This document shows, piece after piece, positions 1 to 12,027 of a stretch of DNA of 64,000 bases; position 1 is the first letter of the stretch; every line of letters begins with the position of its first letter. Below the pieces are notes generated by a model. It ran no database searches. It had not been told where the DNA came from and was given only the letters and a program-made list of their open reading frames with translations. The position numbers and the translations under genes are program-made. The stretch is from Malania oleifera (taxonomy: Eukaryota > Streptophyta > Magnoliopsida > Santalales > Ximeniaceae), in assembly GCF_029873635.1 (NCBI RefSeq), contig NC_080425.1, positions 46,856,178 to 46,920,177 on the forward strand. The letters run 5' to 3'.

Positions 1-478
1 ACCCTCCAGGCACAGTTGACAAAAACCATCCACACACTATCTAAGATGTGTGGTTGCACTCTCAACTATACTAGCAACGGTATCGTGCTATGCTAACTGA
101 CCATAACTTGATTCATTAGGGTCTGATACTGTATATACTATTTCTATAGATTTCCTGCTATTTTCATCATGATTCCAAAATAACCATAACACTATAAATC
201 TGATCTGAAAATACTATAATATCTTACTAAAATAACTGTAATATTTGACTGTAATATCGACTCATAATCTATAATGTTTGAGTGCTTGTTTTTGAAATTA
301 TGGCATTCTATAAATACTGTAAAATATTTGTCTCTATAGCATTTGTAAAATATCTGTCTGTATATATACATTGTAATTCATAATTCCGTAAAATCTACTA
401 AAACATGTTTCTATGCAAAAACACTTTAAATCATGATATTTTGAGAAACTATATAAACTCTGTACTAAACAAATATCT
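1..478. other. AT-rich stretch with no recognised gene
   Basis: No open frame, protein motif or simple repeat was recognised here. It differs from the LTR that starts at about 479, so it is either flanking gypsy DNA (G1) beyond the copia insertion or a separate repeat. Without sequence to the left its identity cannot be settled. Confidence 0.4.
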
Positions 479-1369
479 ACTCAGTAATGATCTTGTCAAA
501 AAACAATCTTTATATGTATATGAACACTCAAGATCAACCTTTCTAATGATATTCAATAACAAGTGATGAGATGAGAAACTCTTAAAAATAATAACTTGAA
601 TTACCAAACCTCAATACTAAGTTGAAATCAATATGTATAAGTGAGATCCCTTTTAGTTTTCTAAATTGATTTTCCCAAGGAAGATGAATATAGGTTGGAG
701 TGCAAGCAAACGTATAGCAATACGTTCAAGTCTCTCAAATCTATGTCAACAAGATGTTCTCTTCTTCTTTCAAGAGTCTTAGCTTCCGTACTAGGGTTTA
801 GATGTTCAATATATAGGTGTCTTACCCTTAGAATCAATCTCAATTGTTGGATCAAAAAATATCTCGCAAGTTCTTTCATTAAAAAATATTTTTTTAAGTT
901 TTCCCGCAAGTTCAGGCGACTGAGGTTAGAAGCCCAACCGACCGAAGTTCCTTAAAGTTTCAAAAAAATAAACCTAAATACAGGGTCAGGCGACCAAAGT
1001 AGAGGGTTCCAACTCCTAAAGTGACAAGTTCAGGTGATTGAAGTTGACTTCAGTCTACCGAAGTGTCTCAGCCAGGTTTTATGTTTCACTGTTAATTCTT
1101 CAGGCGACTGAACTTAATCTTCGGGCTTCTGAAGAAATTCTTCAGGTGACTAAGGTTGAGTTCAGGCAACCGAAGTGGCCATTTCCTAAATTTTTCTTTT
1201 ATAGTTTAAAATTCTGCTCTGCTCTCTTTTTTCGCTCTTTTATAAAAGTATTTTTCAAGGTTTTGAAAATATTTCTAAGTCCATGAATGTCCCCTAATGA
1301 TGTTCATGAAATGCATGAGTCCTAAGGTAATTCTAGTTTATAATTTAAGCCTCAAATTAAATCATATGA
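479..1369 (-). repeat. Truncated copia LTR (3' LTR remnant of element D)
   Basis: This stretch is a near copy of about 4940-5838, which lies inside the full LTR of the same element. Long shared blocks include the segment around aatgatgttcatgaaatgc and the array of CAGGCGACTG-type words. The copy ends abruptly at about 1369, where integrase coding sequence on the minus strand begins. The polypurine tract, RNase H and reverse transcriptase that should lie between the integrase and the 3' LTR are therefore missing. Its left edge at about 479 is also abrupt. I read it as the 3' LTR of D after internal and terminal deletion. Confidence 0.8.
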
Positions 1370-2250
1370 AAATGTTTAAATTCTCTACCCCTATCACTCC
1401 GAATTTTGGTGATAGTATATCCCTTTTCATTTTGAATTTTCTTGCATAGATTTATGAATTGTTCACATGCTTCATCTTTGTGACCTAAGAACATTACCCA
1501 TGTATATCTTGAAAAATCATCAACTATGACGAATGCTTATGATTTTCCTCCTAAACTCTAAATTGGGTTAGGACCAAATAGATCTAAGTGTAGCATTTGA
1601 AGTGGCCTAGTAGTGAAGATTTCTTTCTTCTTCTTCTTAAAGCTTGTTCTTGCTTGCTTTTCGAGTTGACAAGCCTCACAAATTTTATCTTTGATGAATT
1701 TTGTCTTAGGCAGACCCTTAACTAAGTCTCCCTTAACTAGTTTAGATATTAAATCCATGTTTGCGTGTCCTAGTCTCCTATGCCAAATCCAACTAATTTC
1801 ATTCATAGCAGAGAAGCATGTCAGACTCTGTGAAGTTAAGTTATCAAAACTAGTGGTATAAACGTTTTCATGACGCTCTGCAGTGAATAGTATCTTATTA
1901 TCAGTTTTGTGTTCAACAATGCACTTGTCATGTTCAAAGGACACTTTGTAACCTTTATCACATAGTTGGCTTATACTCAATAAGTTGTGCTTTAAACCAT
2001 CAACCAGTAAAACATCATCTATAATTAGTGATGAATCATTACCAACTTTACCTACACTTATGATCCTTCCCTTAGCATTATATCCAAAAGTGACAAATCC
2101 TTCATCCTTGAGTGTGATGGATGTGAACTTCGCTTTATCCCCGCTCATATGACGTGAACATCCACTATCCATATACCATCTGTCTTTTGAGGAGGTTGAT
2201 CTTAAGCATATCTACAAGGCACAATCATACAACTAGTTTTGGTACCTATA
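1370..2250 (-). pseudogene. Copia pol fragment: protease, GAG-pre-integrase, start of integrase (element D)
   Basis: On the minus strand the translation shows an aspartic protease segment with DSGCSRHM near 2172. It is followed by a GAG-pre-integrase/zinc region (WHRRLGHANMDL, then CEACQ) and the start of the integrase core (HLDLFGPN, VDDFSRYTW, RSDRGREF). The first 204 residues are open (1558-2172) and the integrase continues in a broken frame to about 1370. There it fuses directly to LTR sequence, so the second half of the integrase, the reverse transcriptase and RNase H are absent. The family is Ty1/copia; closeness to the SIRE/Maximus group is suggested by the long LTR and Gag layout but not proven. 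It is non-functional. Confidence 0.88.
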
Positions 2251-3898
2251 TTTTCTTGGGTCCATGGGGATTAGTACTAGATTCTCCTTTGACCTTCCAT
2301 ACTTTCTTAATTTTGACATCTTTATTTTTGAATGGACTGTCAAATTTTATGTGACCCAACCTCTTACATTTAAAGCATGTAATATTTCTATGATAGTCTT
2401 TAGTTGGAACATATGATTTTGACTCTCTTACAAAATATCCCATGTAAAGATGCCTTTGTTTTAGATTTTCTTTCCCATTAAAACCAACACCTTCCTTTTC
2501 TAGGGAATTTCTTTCAGCTCCTAGTAGTTTTTCAAAGTTATTTTGCCCTTCAGTAAATTTACAGATAATCTCATATTTATCTTTCAAATTCTTTTCTAAC
2601 TCCTCAATTTTCAAATCCTTGTCTTTCATGAGAGATGCATGAGATTCATTTTGGCGTTCAATTAAACTTGAAAGTTATTTGACTTTATTTTTCAAATCAG
2701 AAATTTGCTTAGTTTTCTTCTCAAGCATTTTAATAGAGTACAAATATTCTTGTTTCAGTTCATCATATGAAAACATGTCATTCTCATTTTCAGAATCACT
2801 AGAATAATATGAAAATGATGAGAATGATGATTGTACCTCAAGGTCATCATGTGCCATTAGACACAGATTGGCAATCTCGTCATCACTGGATTCAGATTTT
2901 GAATAGCTTGTGTTGTGCGTATCCCAACCAACTTTCAACGCCTTCTTCTTTTTCTTGGAGACTTTCATTAGTTTGGGACACTCAGGCTTGATGTGTCCAA
3001 CCTCTCTACAGTTGTAGCATGTTGGTGGATCTTCCCTCTTTTTCTTCATACTTGACTCTCCTCTTTCTGATTTTGAGTTCCAGAATTTTCTGTTGAACTT
3101 CTTATTCTTCTTCAAGAACTTTCTGAACTTCTTTGTTAGCAAGGCCATGTCGTCATCTGATTCTGAATCACTTCCCTCACTGGAGTAGTGAGATGATGCC
3201 TTAAGCGTTGTGCTTTCTTTGCTTTTCTTTTCTCATTCTTCCTCTCATTTATTGCAAGCCCATAGGTGATGAGCGATCCAATGAGTTCATCAATAGACAT
3301 CTCCTTGAGATTGCTCCCTTCTACTATTGTTGTAGCTTTTGCTTCCCAAACTGGAGTTTGTACCCTAAGTATTTTCCTGATCAACTCATAAGTAGGGTAA
3401 GTTTTTCAAAGTGTATTTAAAGAATTTGTGATCTGTGTGAATCTAGTGTACATGGATTGTATAGATTCATCAGCAATCATTTTAAATGCTTCATACTCAC
3501 TGGTGAACATGTCTATCCTACTATCTTTTACTTCTTTAGTGCCTTCATATGTAACTTCTAATCTTTCCTAAATTTCTTTAGCCGAGTTACATGTCATTAC
3601 CCTATTGAATTTATTTACATCTAATACACAGAACAACAAGTTCATCGCAATAGCATTTATTTGCACTGATTGCCTATCTTCTTCAGTATACTCATCCCCG
3701 ATTTTAGATACATTTACTTTATCCATTACTTTCATGGGAACATGATTACCCTTAGTAACTATTTTCCTTACCTTCCAATCTACATTGAACATGTATACTC
3801 ATCCTACATTTCCAATAGGTGTAGTTTACACCACAGAAAATTGGTAGTCTAGTGGATGAGTGTCCCTCACCAAATGGAGTTACACCGATGTGTGACAT
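2246..3898 (-). pseudogene. Copia gag pseudogene (element D), UBN2 type with two CCHC knuckles
   Basis: The minus-strand frame starts at an ATG at 3898 (MSHIGVTPFGEG), the typical Gag start of this family. The UBN2-type Gag core (LDVNKFNRVMTCNSAKEI, then RKILRVQTPVWEAKATTI) runs to about 3136 but is split by frameshifts near 3795 and by stops near 3568. A first zinc knuckle (CYNCREVGHIKPECP) lies near 3000 within an open 157-residue segment. An acidic, serine-rich and coiled-coil stretch follows. A second knuckle (CFKCKRLGHIKFDSPF), near 2350, has Ser where the last Cys ligand is expected. The Gag would coat element RNA in cytoplasmic particles; this copy is dead. Confidence 0.85.
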
Positions 3899-3939
3899 GT
3901 GATCTTTTTACAAAAGAACTATTAAGTCTATGTAAACCC

Positions 3940-3951
3940 GCTCTGATACCA
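3940..3951 (-). other. Primer-binding site of element D
   Basis: The plus strand reads gctctgatacca, i.e. TGGTATCAGAGC on the minus strand. This is the standard plant copia site complementary to the 3' end of initiator methionine tRNA. It sits two bases from the LTR edge at 3954 and precedes gag, which fixes the element's minus orientation. Confidence 0.93.
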
Positions 3952-3953
3952 AA

Positions 3954-6078
3954 TGTTGATTTAGGTGTAATCCCAAGAAGGGGGTGAATTAGGTATTTTA
4001 AAAATTCTTTGAAACTTATTCACCACTTAGTCCTTATTTATAAATTTGACCAATTACTTATCAAGTTCATGTGAGATTATTCAACATACATACAGGTAAG
4101 CAAGATATTGAAATACAATGAAGAAAATAAAAAGATAAGGAAAGAGAGAATGCAAACACGATTTTACGAGGTTCAGCCAACCCAGCCTACGTCCTCGCCT
4201 TGAGCAACCCACTCAAGGATTCCACTATAATCCCTGCTCCTTAAATTGGGACGAAGCTTCCCTTACAATCCACTACTTATAAGAGGTATAGCTTCCTCCT
4301 AATCCGCTGCTTACAAAAGATACAGCTCTCTCCTCAAACCCGGTTCACAACCTGAACCGTGATTACAATCAAATATGTAAAACACTCAGAGTTGCTTTAA
4401 CAAAGCTAGTGAATACAATGGAAATTCCTAATACATAATCATATGATAAAACTTGAAGCTTAGAATGTATGAAACGATACAATCATTGAATGAATGATAT
4501 ATGCAAGAGTATGATTCAACACACAAATCCCCTTTTATCAAATCTCCCAAAAATATTTATATAAGCCAATGCTTTGGAGAACTTAGGTTAAATCTTTGAA
4601 TACATAAAAAGCTTTGAATATTACAAAGATTTTAAATACACTTTGTCACAACAATATTTATCTTAAGTGTATATAGATAACCTTTAGACTTTTCAATTAA
4701 GAAGATTTTGGAATATTAAAAATATCAAGTCTTTGAATGAAAACTCACTTGAATCAAAAATTTATAATCAATAACAAAAGCTTTTCTCAAGTAGTAATCT
4801 TATCAAAATGATTTAATATATGCACACTTAAGATCAACTTCTTAACAAATATTGAAAAGTAAATTTTGCAATGACAAGCTCTTTGAAAAATAGAATATAT
4901 TCTTGAATTAAAAACTATTCAACCAATAGCTAAAACCTTTATCAAGTAATGATCTTGTCAAAAACAATCTTTATATGTATATGAACACTTAAGATCAATC
5001 TTTCTAATGATATTCAAAAACAAGTGATGAGATAAGAAACTCCTGGAAATAATAACTCAAATTACCAAACCTCAATACCAAGTTGAAATCAAGATGTATA
5101 AGTGAGATCCCTTTTGGTTTTCTGAATTGATTTTCCCAAGGAAGATGAATATAGGTTGGAGTGCAGGCAATTGTATAGCAATACATTCAAGTCTCTCAAA
5201 TCTATGTCAACAAGATGTTCTCTTCTTCTTTCAGGAGTCTTAACTTCCGTACTAGGGTTTAGATGTTCAATATATAGGTGTCTTACCCTTAGAATCAATC
5301 TCAATAGTTGGATAAAAAAATATCTTGCGAGTTCTTTCATTAAAAAATAAATTTTTAAGTTTTCCCGCAAGTTCAGGCGACTGAGGTTAAAAGCCCACTC
5401 GACCAAAGTTCCTTAAAGCTTCAAAAAATAAACCTAGATATAGGGCCAGGTGACCAACATGGAGGGTTCAGGCTCCTAAAATGACAAGTCCAAGCAACTG
5501 AAGTTGACTTCAGTCTACCGATGTGTCTCGGCCAAGTTCTGTGTTTCACCATTAATTCTTCAGGCAACTAAACTTAATCATCAGGCTTCTGAAGAAATTA
5601 TTTCGGCGACTGAGGTTGAGTTCAGGCAACTGAAGTGGCCATTTCCTGAATTTTTCTTTTATAGTTTAAAATTCTACTTTGCTCTCTTTCTTGACTCTTT
5701 TATAAAATTATTTTTCAAGGTTCGAAAATATTTTTAAGTCCATGAATGTCCCCTAATGATGTTCATGAAATGCATGAGTCCTAAGGTCATTCTAGTTTAT
5801 GATTTGAGCCTCAAATTAAATCATATGAAAATGTAAATACATGAGATCTAAGTACCCATTCCCATGACGTTCTTGAACTTGTTGCTTGCATCTTCATTTT
5901 TGTACTCTTTGAGTTGCATGGATTTTCCAAGTTGTGTATGCTTTACTCTTCAAGGCTTCCATGACTTGTTATCCTTCTGTGCAAGCTTAATATAGTTCAT
6001 GTTCACAATCTCAATGCACAGATCAAATACCAAGTGATTTGTCATTATCAAAACATGATTGGACTCATAGAGTTAACA
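3954..6078 (-). repeat. Complete 5' LTR of copia element D (about 2.1 kb)
   Basis: The plus strand begins tgttgat at 3954 and ends gttaaca at 6078, giving canonical TG...CA ends in minus orientation. It contains the C-run/AGAAGGGGGTG LTR end block, the conserved downstream block with acgaggttcagcc and cctacgtcctcgcc near 4170, and an array of CAGGCGACTG words at about 5370-5640. At its 5' end is the TTTTGATAATGACAAAT block found in the other LTRs of this window. The right edge abuts a Ty3/gypsy reverse transcriptase that is interrupted exactly here, so D inserted into G1. The matching target duplication (expected ccaac) lies outside the window. Confidence 0.9.
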
Positions 6079-6760
6079 CCAACCTCAGATGAAGCTCGTG
6101 CTCCTCAAAACTCCTCAAGTAAACCAGTATATCATCAATGAAAACTACAACAAACTGGTTCAGGTACTAATGGAACACCCAATTTATTAAATCCATTAAT
6201 ACTGTTGGTGCATTAGTCAACCCAAATAGCATCACCAAAAATTTGTAATGTCCATATCTAGTTCGGAATGCTGTTTTCGAAATGTCCTCTACTCTAACTT
6301 TTACCTAATGATAACCCGACCGCAGGTCCATTTTAGAGTAGACCTGGGTCCCCTTAAGCTGATCAAATAAGTCATCAATCCTGCGAAGAGGATATTTATT
6401 CTTGACCATCATTTTTTTTATCTCCCTATAATCTATGCACATCCTCATGGTCCCATTTTCTTTTTCGCAAACAAGACTGGGCCCCCCCCCTATGGCAACA
6501 CACTGGGCTTGATAAATCCTTTATCCAGTAACTCCTACAACTGATCTTTCAATTCCTTCAATTCGGCTGGAGCCATACGATATGGTGCTTTAGATACCGG
6601 TGTTGACCCTGGTAGTAGATCCACGGTAAATTCAATCTCCCGGTCTAGTGGTAAGCTAGGAAATTTTTCTAGAAAAACATCTAAAAATTCTCTTACTACT
6701 CAAATGTCAGCCTATTTTAGTTCTTCTTTTGGAAATTCTTTTATGTAAGCAACATACCCC
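6079..6760 (-). pseudogene. Ty3/gypsy reverse transcriptase fragment (element G1)
   Basis: Minus-strand translation gives the reverse transcriptase active-site region FVVVFIDDILVYLRSFEEHE between about 6085 and 6150, with the catalytic IDD of the usual xVDD/IDD box. Upstream is the N-terminal region ([16 protein letters not shown]) at about 6540-6580. Several frames are broken and there is a C-run (6482-6491) inside the coding sequence. The domain order and wording fit a Tekay/Del-type chromovirus. The frame runs straight into the LTR of D at 6078, so the interruption is an insertion. Confidence 0.85.
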
Positions 6761-6844
6761 TGGAAACCACTTTGCAGCAGTCTCCTCACTTAAATAGCTG
6801 ACACTAGCTATGGCGAGGCTTGCACACGTGAACCCACAAACATG

Positions 6845-6990
6845 TATTATTGCTCACCCGAGGGTCTGAAAATCACTTCTTTTTTATGGCAATCTATGCT
6901 GGCGTGATTAGCTGCCAACCAATCCATACCTAGTATTACATCAAACCCTTGGATATCTAGTACCATGAGATCAGCTAGTAGTACTTTCTC
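6845..6990 (-). pseudogene. Ty3/gypsy aspartic protease C-terminal segment (element G1)
   Basis: The minus strand encodes LVSIQEKVLLADLMVLDIQG followed by FDVILGMDWLAANHASIDCH. The second block is the hallmark C-terminal half of the retropepsin domain in plant gypsy polyproteins (FDVILGMDWL). The catalytic D(S/T)G end of the domain was not found in an open frame. It lies between gag and reverse transcriptase, as expected. Confidence 0.82.
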
Positions 6991-7019
6991 TTGAATGCTC
7001 ACTAGAAAGTTTCAAACAT

Positions 7020-7600
7020 CCTAGCCTTCTTAGCTTCATCTAGAACAATATAAAGGCAAAAGCACGACAATTCGATGAATTTTGCCTTGTACTGCTGGAC
7101 TTTCATCGATCCCTAGGACAAGCTTTGAAATTCCTATCCCTTAGCCTTTTTGACCGAGGCAGGATAGTATATGTCAAAGAATATGTCCCTGAATCGGGTC
7201 CAGGTCATCGGCATTAGAATGGATCTCTACTCCTCCAGTAATCCAGTGGTCGTCCACCATCTCTCGATCTCCCCTATCATCTTATATGTGGCATAGAGGA
7301 CCCTCTGCTCATTGGTGTAGTGGAGCATCATCAAAGTCTTCTCTATCTTACGCATCCAATTCTCTACAACTGCAGGATCAATCGCTTCTGAAAATGCTGG
7401 TGGGTTCATCTTTGTAAATTTCTTCATCGTGCACCCTAAGCTGTAGATGGACCTCCTAGCTCCCTGGAGCTCCAGGCAATCTCAGCCATGACCTGCTGAG
7501 CCACACTACGTAACACAACATCTGAATTCTCACCTCCTGTACTAGAAGGCCCTACTCCGTTGTCGCCACTAGCGTGAGCGCTACTACCTCCTAGATCCAT
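7020..7600 (-). pseudogene. Ty3/gypsy gag (element G1)
   Basis: The frame starts at an ATG at 7600 ([15 protein letters not shown]). It includes [38 protein letters not shown] and [12 protein letters not shown] (7227-7427), the Retrotrans_gag signature of Del/Tekay-type elements. It continues with MTWTRFRDIFFDIYYPASVK and SMKVQQYKAKFIELS after one or more stops. The zinc knuckle was not located. The coding region is degenerate. Confidence 0.85.
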
Positions 7601-7839
7601 CCTGCAATAACCAGATTATTCTAAGAAGGGAGTTCATCAACGAGCACCTAACCCTCATCGACGAGTTTTCAAACCCCGAAAACAGCCCCTCGGTAAACTC
7701 TCATCAACAAGACACGCGTCCATGTCGATGAGCCCAAGAAGTTTGTTCGTCGACGAGGCTCTGCTGCGTCCCCCTTTAAAATTCTTTTTCCCTCTCTTTT
7801 CTTTATTATTTTATTCTCATAGTTATCCAGGTTACTACA
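7601..7839 (-). repeat. 5' leader/LTR remnant of gypsy G1 with TCGACGAG words
   Basis: On the minus strand the segment opens with TGTAGTAACC at 7839 and leads into gag, which suggests the LTR start and leader with most of the LTR lost. At 7635-7760 the plus strand holds five spaced copies of a word like catcgacgag (variants catcaacgag, catcaacaag, gtcgatgag, cgtcgacgag). The last contains the 10-bp palindrome TCGTCGACGA. The 7839 edge cuts C's gag, so G1 is read as inserted in C. Confidence 0.55.
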
Positions 7840-8756
7840 TTTTTCTTATGCATCGTATTTTTACTTGATAAGGCATAACAATTTTTATGACTATGGGATT
7901 TGCGAGATAAGCCTAAATCCTTTTTGAAAAATCCATTTCTTTTAATTCTAAAGGATTTATTCAATTATATTTTTCACTAGGGGATTTGGAAATCATTCCA
8001 AAATAATTTTCAATTTTACTTTCCAAGCAAATGATTCTCAAATCCTTTTCAATTTTCCTTCTCTAGGATAGCATGAGACTCTTTTAAATTTTCTAATTGT
8101 TTTTCCAAGTCTCTATTTTCATTTTTCACAAAAAATTTTCTTTCTGACATTTTTACTAAAATCTTATGAGTGTTAAATAATTCCATTTCAAGTTCATCAT
8201 AAGATGGCATGCTTATCACATGATTCACTATTAGATTTATCACAAGATATATTACAGGAATCATGGCATGAATCATTTAATAATGTAGAAGGAGAGAGAT
8301 GTACCTCTTCATCGATTAGTGCTATACAGTACCAATTTTCTCCTTCTTGATCTTTTAAGCTTGAATTACTTAGAGTGATGGCCTTTTCTTTTTTGGTCTC
8401 TCCATACCTCCTATCAAGATTCTCCCATATTTCCTTTGCACATGTACAAGTCATGATCTCATGAAAAATATTAGAATCTAAAGCACAGAACAAAATCATC
8501 ATGGCATTGGAACTTACTTGCATTAAGCTGAAATCATGCTCATTAAATTCATTTTCAAGTTTGGGAATTTCTATATTATCAACAATTTTCATAGGCAAAA
8601 AAATACCTTTAGCAGTCACTTGCCAAATCCTCCAATCTATTGATTTTACAAAAATACTTATTTCAATTTCCAAACAGTAAAATCTAAACCATAAAATAGT
8701 GGACGAGTTGTAAAGGATTGACCCTCGGAAAATGGGGATACACCAACAAGAGCCAT
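7840..8756 (-). pseudogene. Copia gag pseudogene 5' part (element C)
   Basis: The minus-strand frame starts at an ATG at 8756 (MALVGVSPFSEGQSF), followed by a UBN2-type Gag core in 8197-8673 (WRIWQVTAKGIFLPMKIVDN; FCALDSNIFHEIMTCTCAKE) and a coiled-coil stretch in 8049-8276. The sequence between 7840 and 8050 is too broken to read with confidence. The pol part is not in the window, because the gypsy element G1 begins at 7839. The start context and core match the Gags of D, A, T and E. Confidence 0.78.
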
Positions 8757-8796
8757 TGCAATCTTTAACAAAACTAGTTAAGCTTTTTGCAATGAG

Positions 8797-8840
8797 GCTC
8801 TAATACCAATTAAGAGTAATTTGGTATTGCTCTAATACCA
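8797..8840 (-). other. Duplicated primer-binding site of element C
   Basis: The plus-strand word gctctaatacca occurs twice, at 8797-8808 and 8829-8840, 32 bp apart. Each reads TGGTATTAGAGC on the minus strand, a one-base variant of the initiator-tRNA-Met site. The copy at 8829-8840 is next to the LTR edge (8843). The first copy comes from a small tandem duplication of the leader, which also contains ttggtatt in the opposite sense. Confidence 0.75.
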
Positions 8841-9723
8841 AGTGAGGAATGGTGTAATCCCAAGAGGAGGGTGAATTGGAATTTTAAAAGTTTTGCTAAT
8901 CTACTTTTATGATTCACAAAACAATATGCCAATCAAAATTTAAAGGCATGCATGTAAAACAATGACAACATTAAATACAACATGCACGTGCAGAAATTAA
9001 AGTGTAGAAATATAAATGAGATAAAGGAAGAGAGAGAGTGACACGAGATTTTTAACAAGGTTTGGCTGTCCCCGCCTATGTCCTTGCCTTGGGCAAACCC
9101 TCCAAGGATTTTCACTATACCACTCCTTCAATAGGGCGGAGCCACCTTCTACACTAGTCTTTATAGGTGGACTAACCTCTCCAAGTAATACCCCATGCTC
9201 GGCACTCCTTCAATAGGATGGAGCCCTTCTTTACACACTTCTTTAGTAGGATGGAGCCCTCCTCTCCAGGCGATACCCCATGCCCGGCATGGTTTACTAT
9301 CCGAACCACAAGGATACAAATAAGATGAAAAATATATTGTGTATTACAAAAATTCTTCTTCAATAAGCTAATTTGTACAAATGAAACGCTATATGCACTA
9401 TCAAATAATTTTCAGATTGAAGCTCAATAGAGTATGGTGTTTCTCTCTAAAAAAAATTCCAAATAAAAATTAGAGAGTGTGGAATGATTTACTCAAATAA
9501 TCTTTGAGATATGAAATGTGAGAAGCCTCTCAAGCATGTATATATATAATGAATATGTGCTCAAGGCTCTCTTCAATAACTCAAGGATTTTCTCCAAAAA
9601 AGATTTTCAAAATGAAAGTAGGAGAAACTAGGGTTTTGCTCCCAAAATTATTTTTGCAAATGGATGATAACAATGATTTGCCTTAAGAATGACCTTTGAA
9701 ATAAATACAAGAAGGCTTTCAAG

Positions 9724-9725
<2 letters not shown>

Positions 9726-9768
<43 letters not shown>
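9726..9768. repeat. (AT)n microsatellite
   Basis: About 43 bases of uninterrupted alternating AT lie inside the LTR of C, about 20 bases before the insertion point of element T. Confidence 0.97.
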
Positions 9769-9771
<3 letters not shown>

Positions 9772-9791
9772 GTTAAAATATACTCAAGCCT

Positions 9792-11971
9792 TGTTGGCCT
9801 TACAAGGCGTAACATCATATTTTGGTGCTAACAAACAAGTAGAACTTAACATATTTGGTTAAGTGATGTTATTTTAGGATTCAATGATGAATGCAAGGTC
9901 GAGTGTTCAGAAGAATTCATAAAAGCATGTACTTCCAAGAAAGATGATTATATCAAGCTTGAAGCATGGATTCAAAAATGGATTTAAAGATAAAACTTGA
10001 AGATCATGAGAGCATGAGGATTAAATAAAACTTGATGAAAGCTTAGAGAAATATGAAGCAAGCATAGAGACATCAAGAAATTCAAGAATTTAAAATTTAA
10101 AAGAGTCTATAGGAAATTTCATGTAAGTACTTCAAATAATTTCAATATGGATACATGAAGCTCTTAGGTTAATTTATTAGACCTATATACCTTTCAACAT
10201 ACTTGGAAAATATTTTTATAAGGTCAAAAATTATTTCAAAAAGGTTAGAATCATTTTTGGGATGAAAAACACCAAAAATAGGATTTTCCAAATGTTGTTA
10301 ATTTTTCTATATCTACATTGAGGTGTATTTTTCTCTATCAAACACTCTTTATTTTAAAATGTGTTCAAAATTAAAGTTGTAGGATTTTCTCTTATCTTTC
10401 ATTTGAAACCAAGATCATCAAATTTGGAATTACACAGAAAAGGTTATGACCAAACAATGGAAGGGTACTCGAAACTGACAGCGACTAGTAGACTGCCTGA
10501 ACCAAGACCGGCGCCTAGGTGGTCAAGCTAGGCGACAGGATGTGTTCTAGCAAGCGACTACCACCCTACTACCCCTGCTACCCCTTTAAAAATAACATGG
10601 CAGGCAACTGCCAGAGTGTCATAGGTGACTGCCACAAACAGATTTTTAAAAAAACTTAAACGGAAACATTTTTTAAATGGTTTGCTTGGGGCTCAAACTT
10701 TGTGAAAACTTGGGAGATACTCCAAGTCACTTAGGGACCAAGTTACATACCTTTTAAATTCTATAAATAAGCCTCAAAGATCATTGAATCAACACACCAA
10801 GAATTCAAATTCATCAAAAATTCAAAATCTCTCTCAATTGCTCTCAACACTCAAAGGCTCTTTCACTCTCATCTTGTCTACGAAATTTGCTGAGGTCTTG
10901 CTGATTCAATCACCAATCTTATGCTACAAATTCTAAATCTTTCAATCATTGAAAGATCCATATTGTTATTTACTTTGAAGTATATTAGTTTCTAAATTGT
11001 TGTACTAATCAGCTGTTTGTGTGAGCAAGTTCTTGTGCACATCTATTCGATTTATTTCTTATAGATTGACAATTCCAAGGATTGTTTGGATCGTTAGCTA
11101 AGCAAGGGGATATTACTTAGAGAGGTGGGCTCTAGCCTCGTTAAGGAGTGAACGGATGAGGGGATATCGTTTGGAAAATGCGGGCTCTAACCTTAACCAA
11201 GGAGTGTTGTAAAGGTATTGTTCAACCCGTCAAAGGAACAAGTTTAGTGAATCCTTTGGTGGTTTTTCAAAGGTGAGGACGTAGGCTGGGTATAAAACGA
11301 ACCTCATAAAAATCTCTGTCTCACTCTCTCTTTCCCTTACTCTTTATTTTCAGCATATTTAAATTGCATGGATGGTTTAATTCATAATCATATATACTAC
11401 GTAATATAGAAATCAAGTAAACTTGAAATCTAATTTTAATTTGGGTTGCGAAAACCGAAAGGGAGTACGTTGGTTATACCATACCTTGCGGAAACCATAT
11501 GGGAATACGTTACTTGGTTAACAGCCCAAGGATAAATTAACTGAGAGTTTAGTTGAGTTCGGAATATTTAGAAGAGTGTAGATATTGTGTTGATTGGATG
11601 TTATATTGCACATCATATTGAAGAAGTAAAACCATATATACAAGGCTTATATAAACAAACAAACTATTTTAATTGCTTACATTGCCAAAGTGGTGTATGT
11701 GTTAATTCTGGTTTGGTTGTTTACTTTTTATTTGTGATTGATTGATTGGCTTGACTATTTGGTTGAATGATTGATTACTTGTTTGGCTAAGCAATAGTAT
11801 TGTTGATTGGATAAAAGAATCTAAGTTCTTTTGTGATTAAAGAGTTAAACAAACAAATCAAGAATTGTTTAAAAAAATAAAAGAAGTTTAGGAATTTTCA
11901 AAAGGAATTAAAAGAAAGTTTTAAAATCCAATTCACCCCCCCCCCCTCTTGCGACTACACCTTACTTTTCA
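9792..11971 (+). repeat. 5' LTR of element T
   Basis: It starts tgttggcc and ends acttttca just before the primer-binding site. Features in order are a terminal mini-inverted repeat (GCCTT-AC-AAGGC), an array of GGCGACTG/GGCGCCT-type words at about 10490-10640, and the conserved block around aaaggtgaggacgtaggctg near 11270. Then come two copies of a gaaacc..gggagtacgtt word (about 11450-11510) and a C-run at about 11936-11946 close to the 3' end. Relative to the 3' LTR it lacks roughly 40 bp around 10946. Confidence 0.93.
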
Positions 11972-11973
11972 AT

Positions 11974-11985
11974 TGGAATCAGACA
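11974..11985 (+). other. Primer-binding site variant of element T
   Basis: tggaatcagaca lies two bases after the LTR. It differs from the usual TGGTATCAGAGC at two or three positions, which would weaken pairing with initiator tRNA-Met. Confidence 0.8.
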
Positions 11986-12027
11986 GGGTTATAGCAAATC
12001 TTAATTAGTAGCTATAAAAAGATCTAA

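Noticed and set aside
8933..9363. Small minus-strand open frames in the LTR of C
   Set aside because: They lie in LTR sequence with no conserved protein motif.
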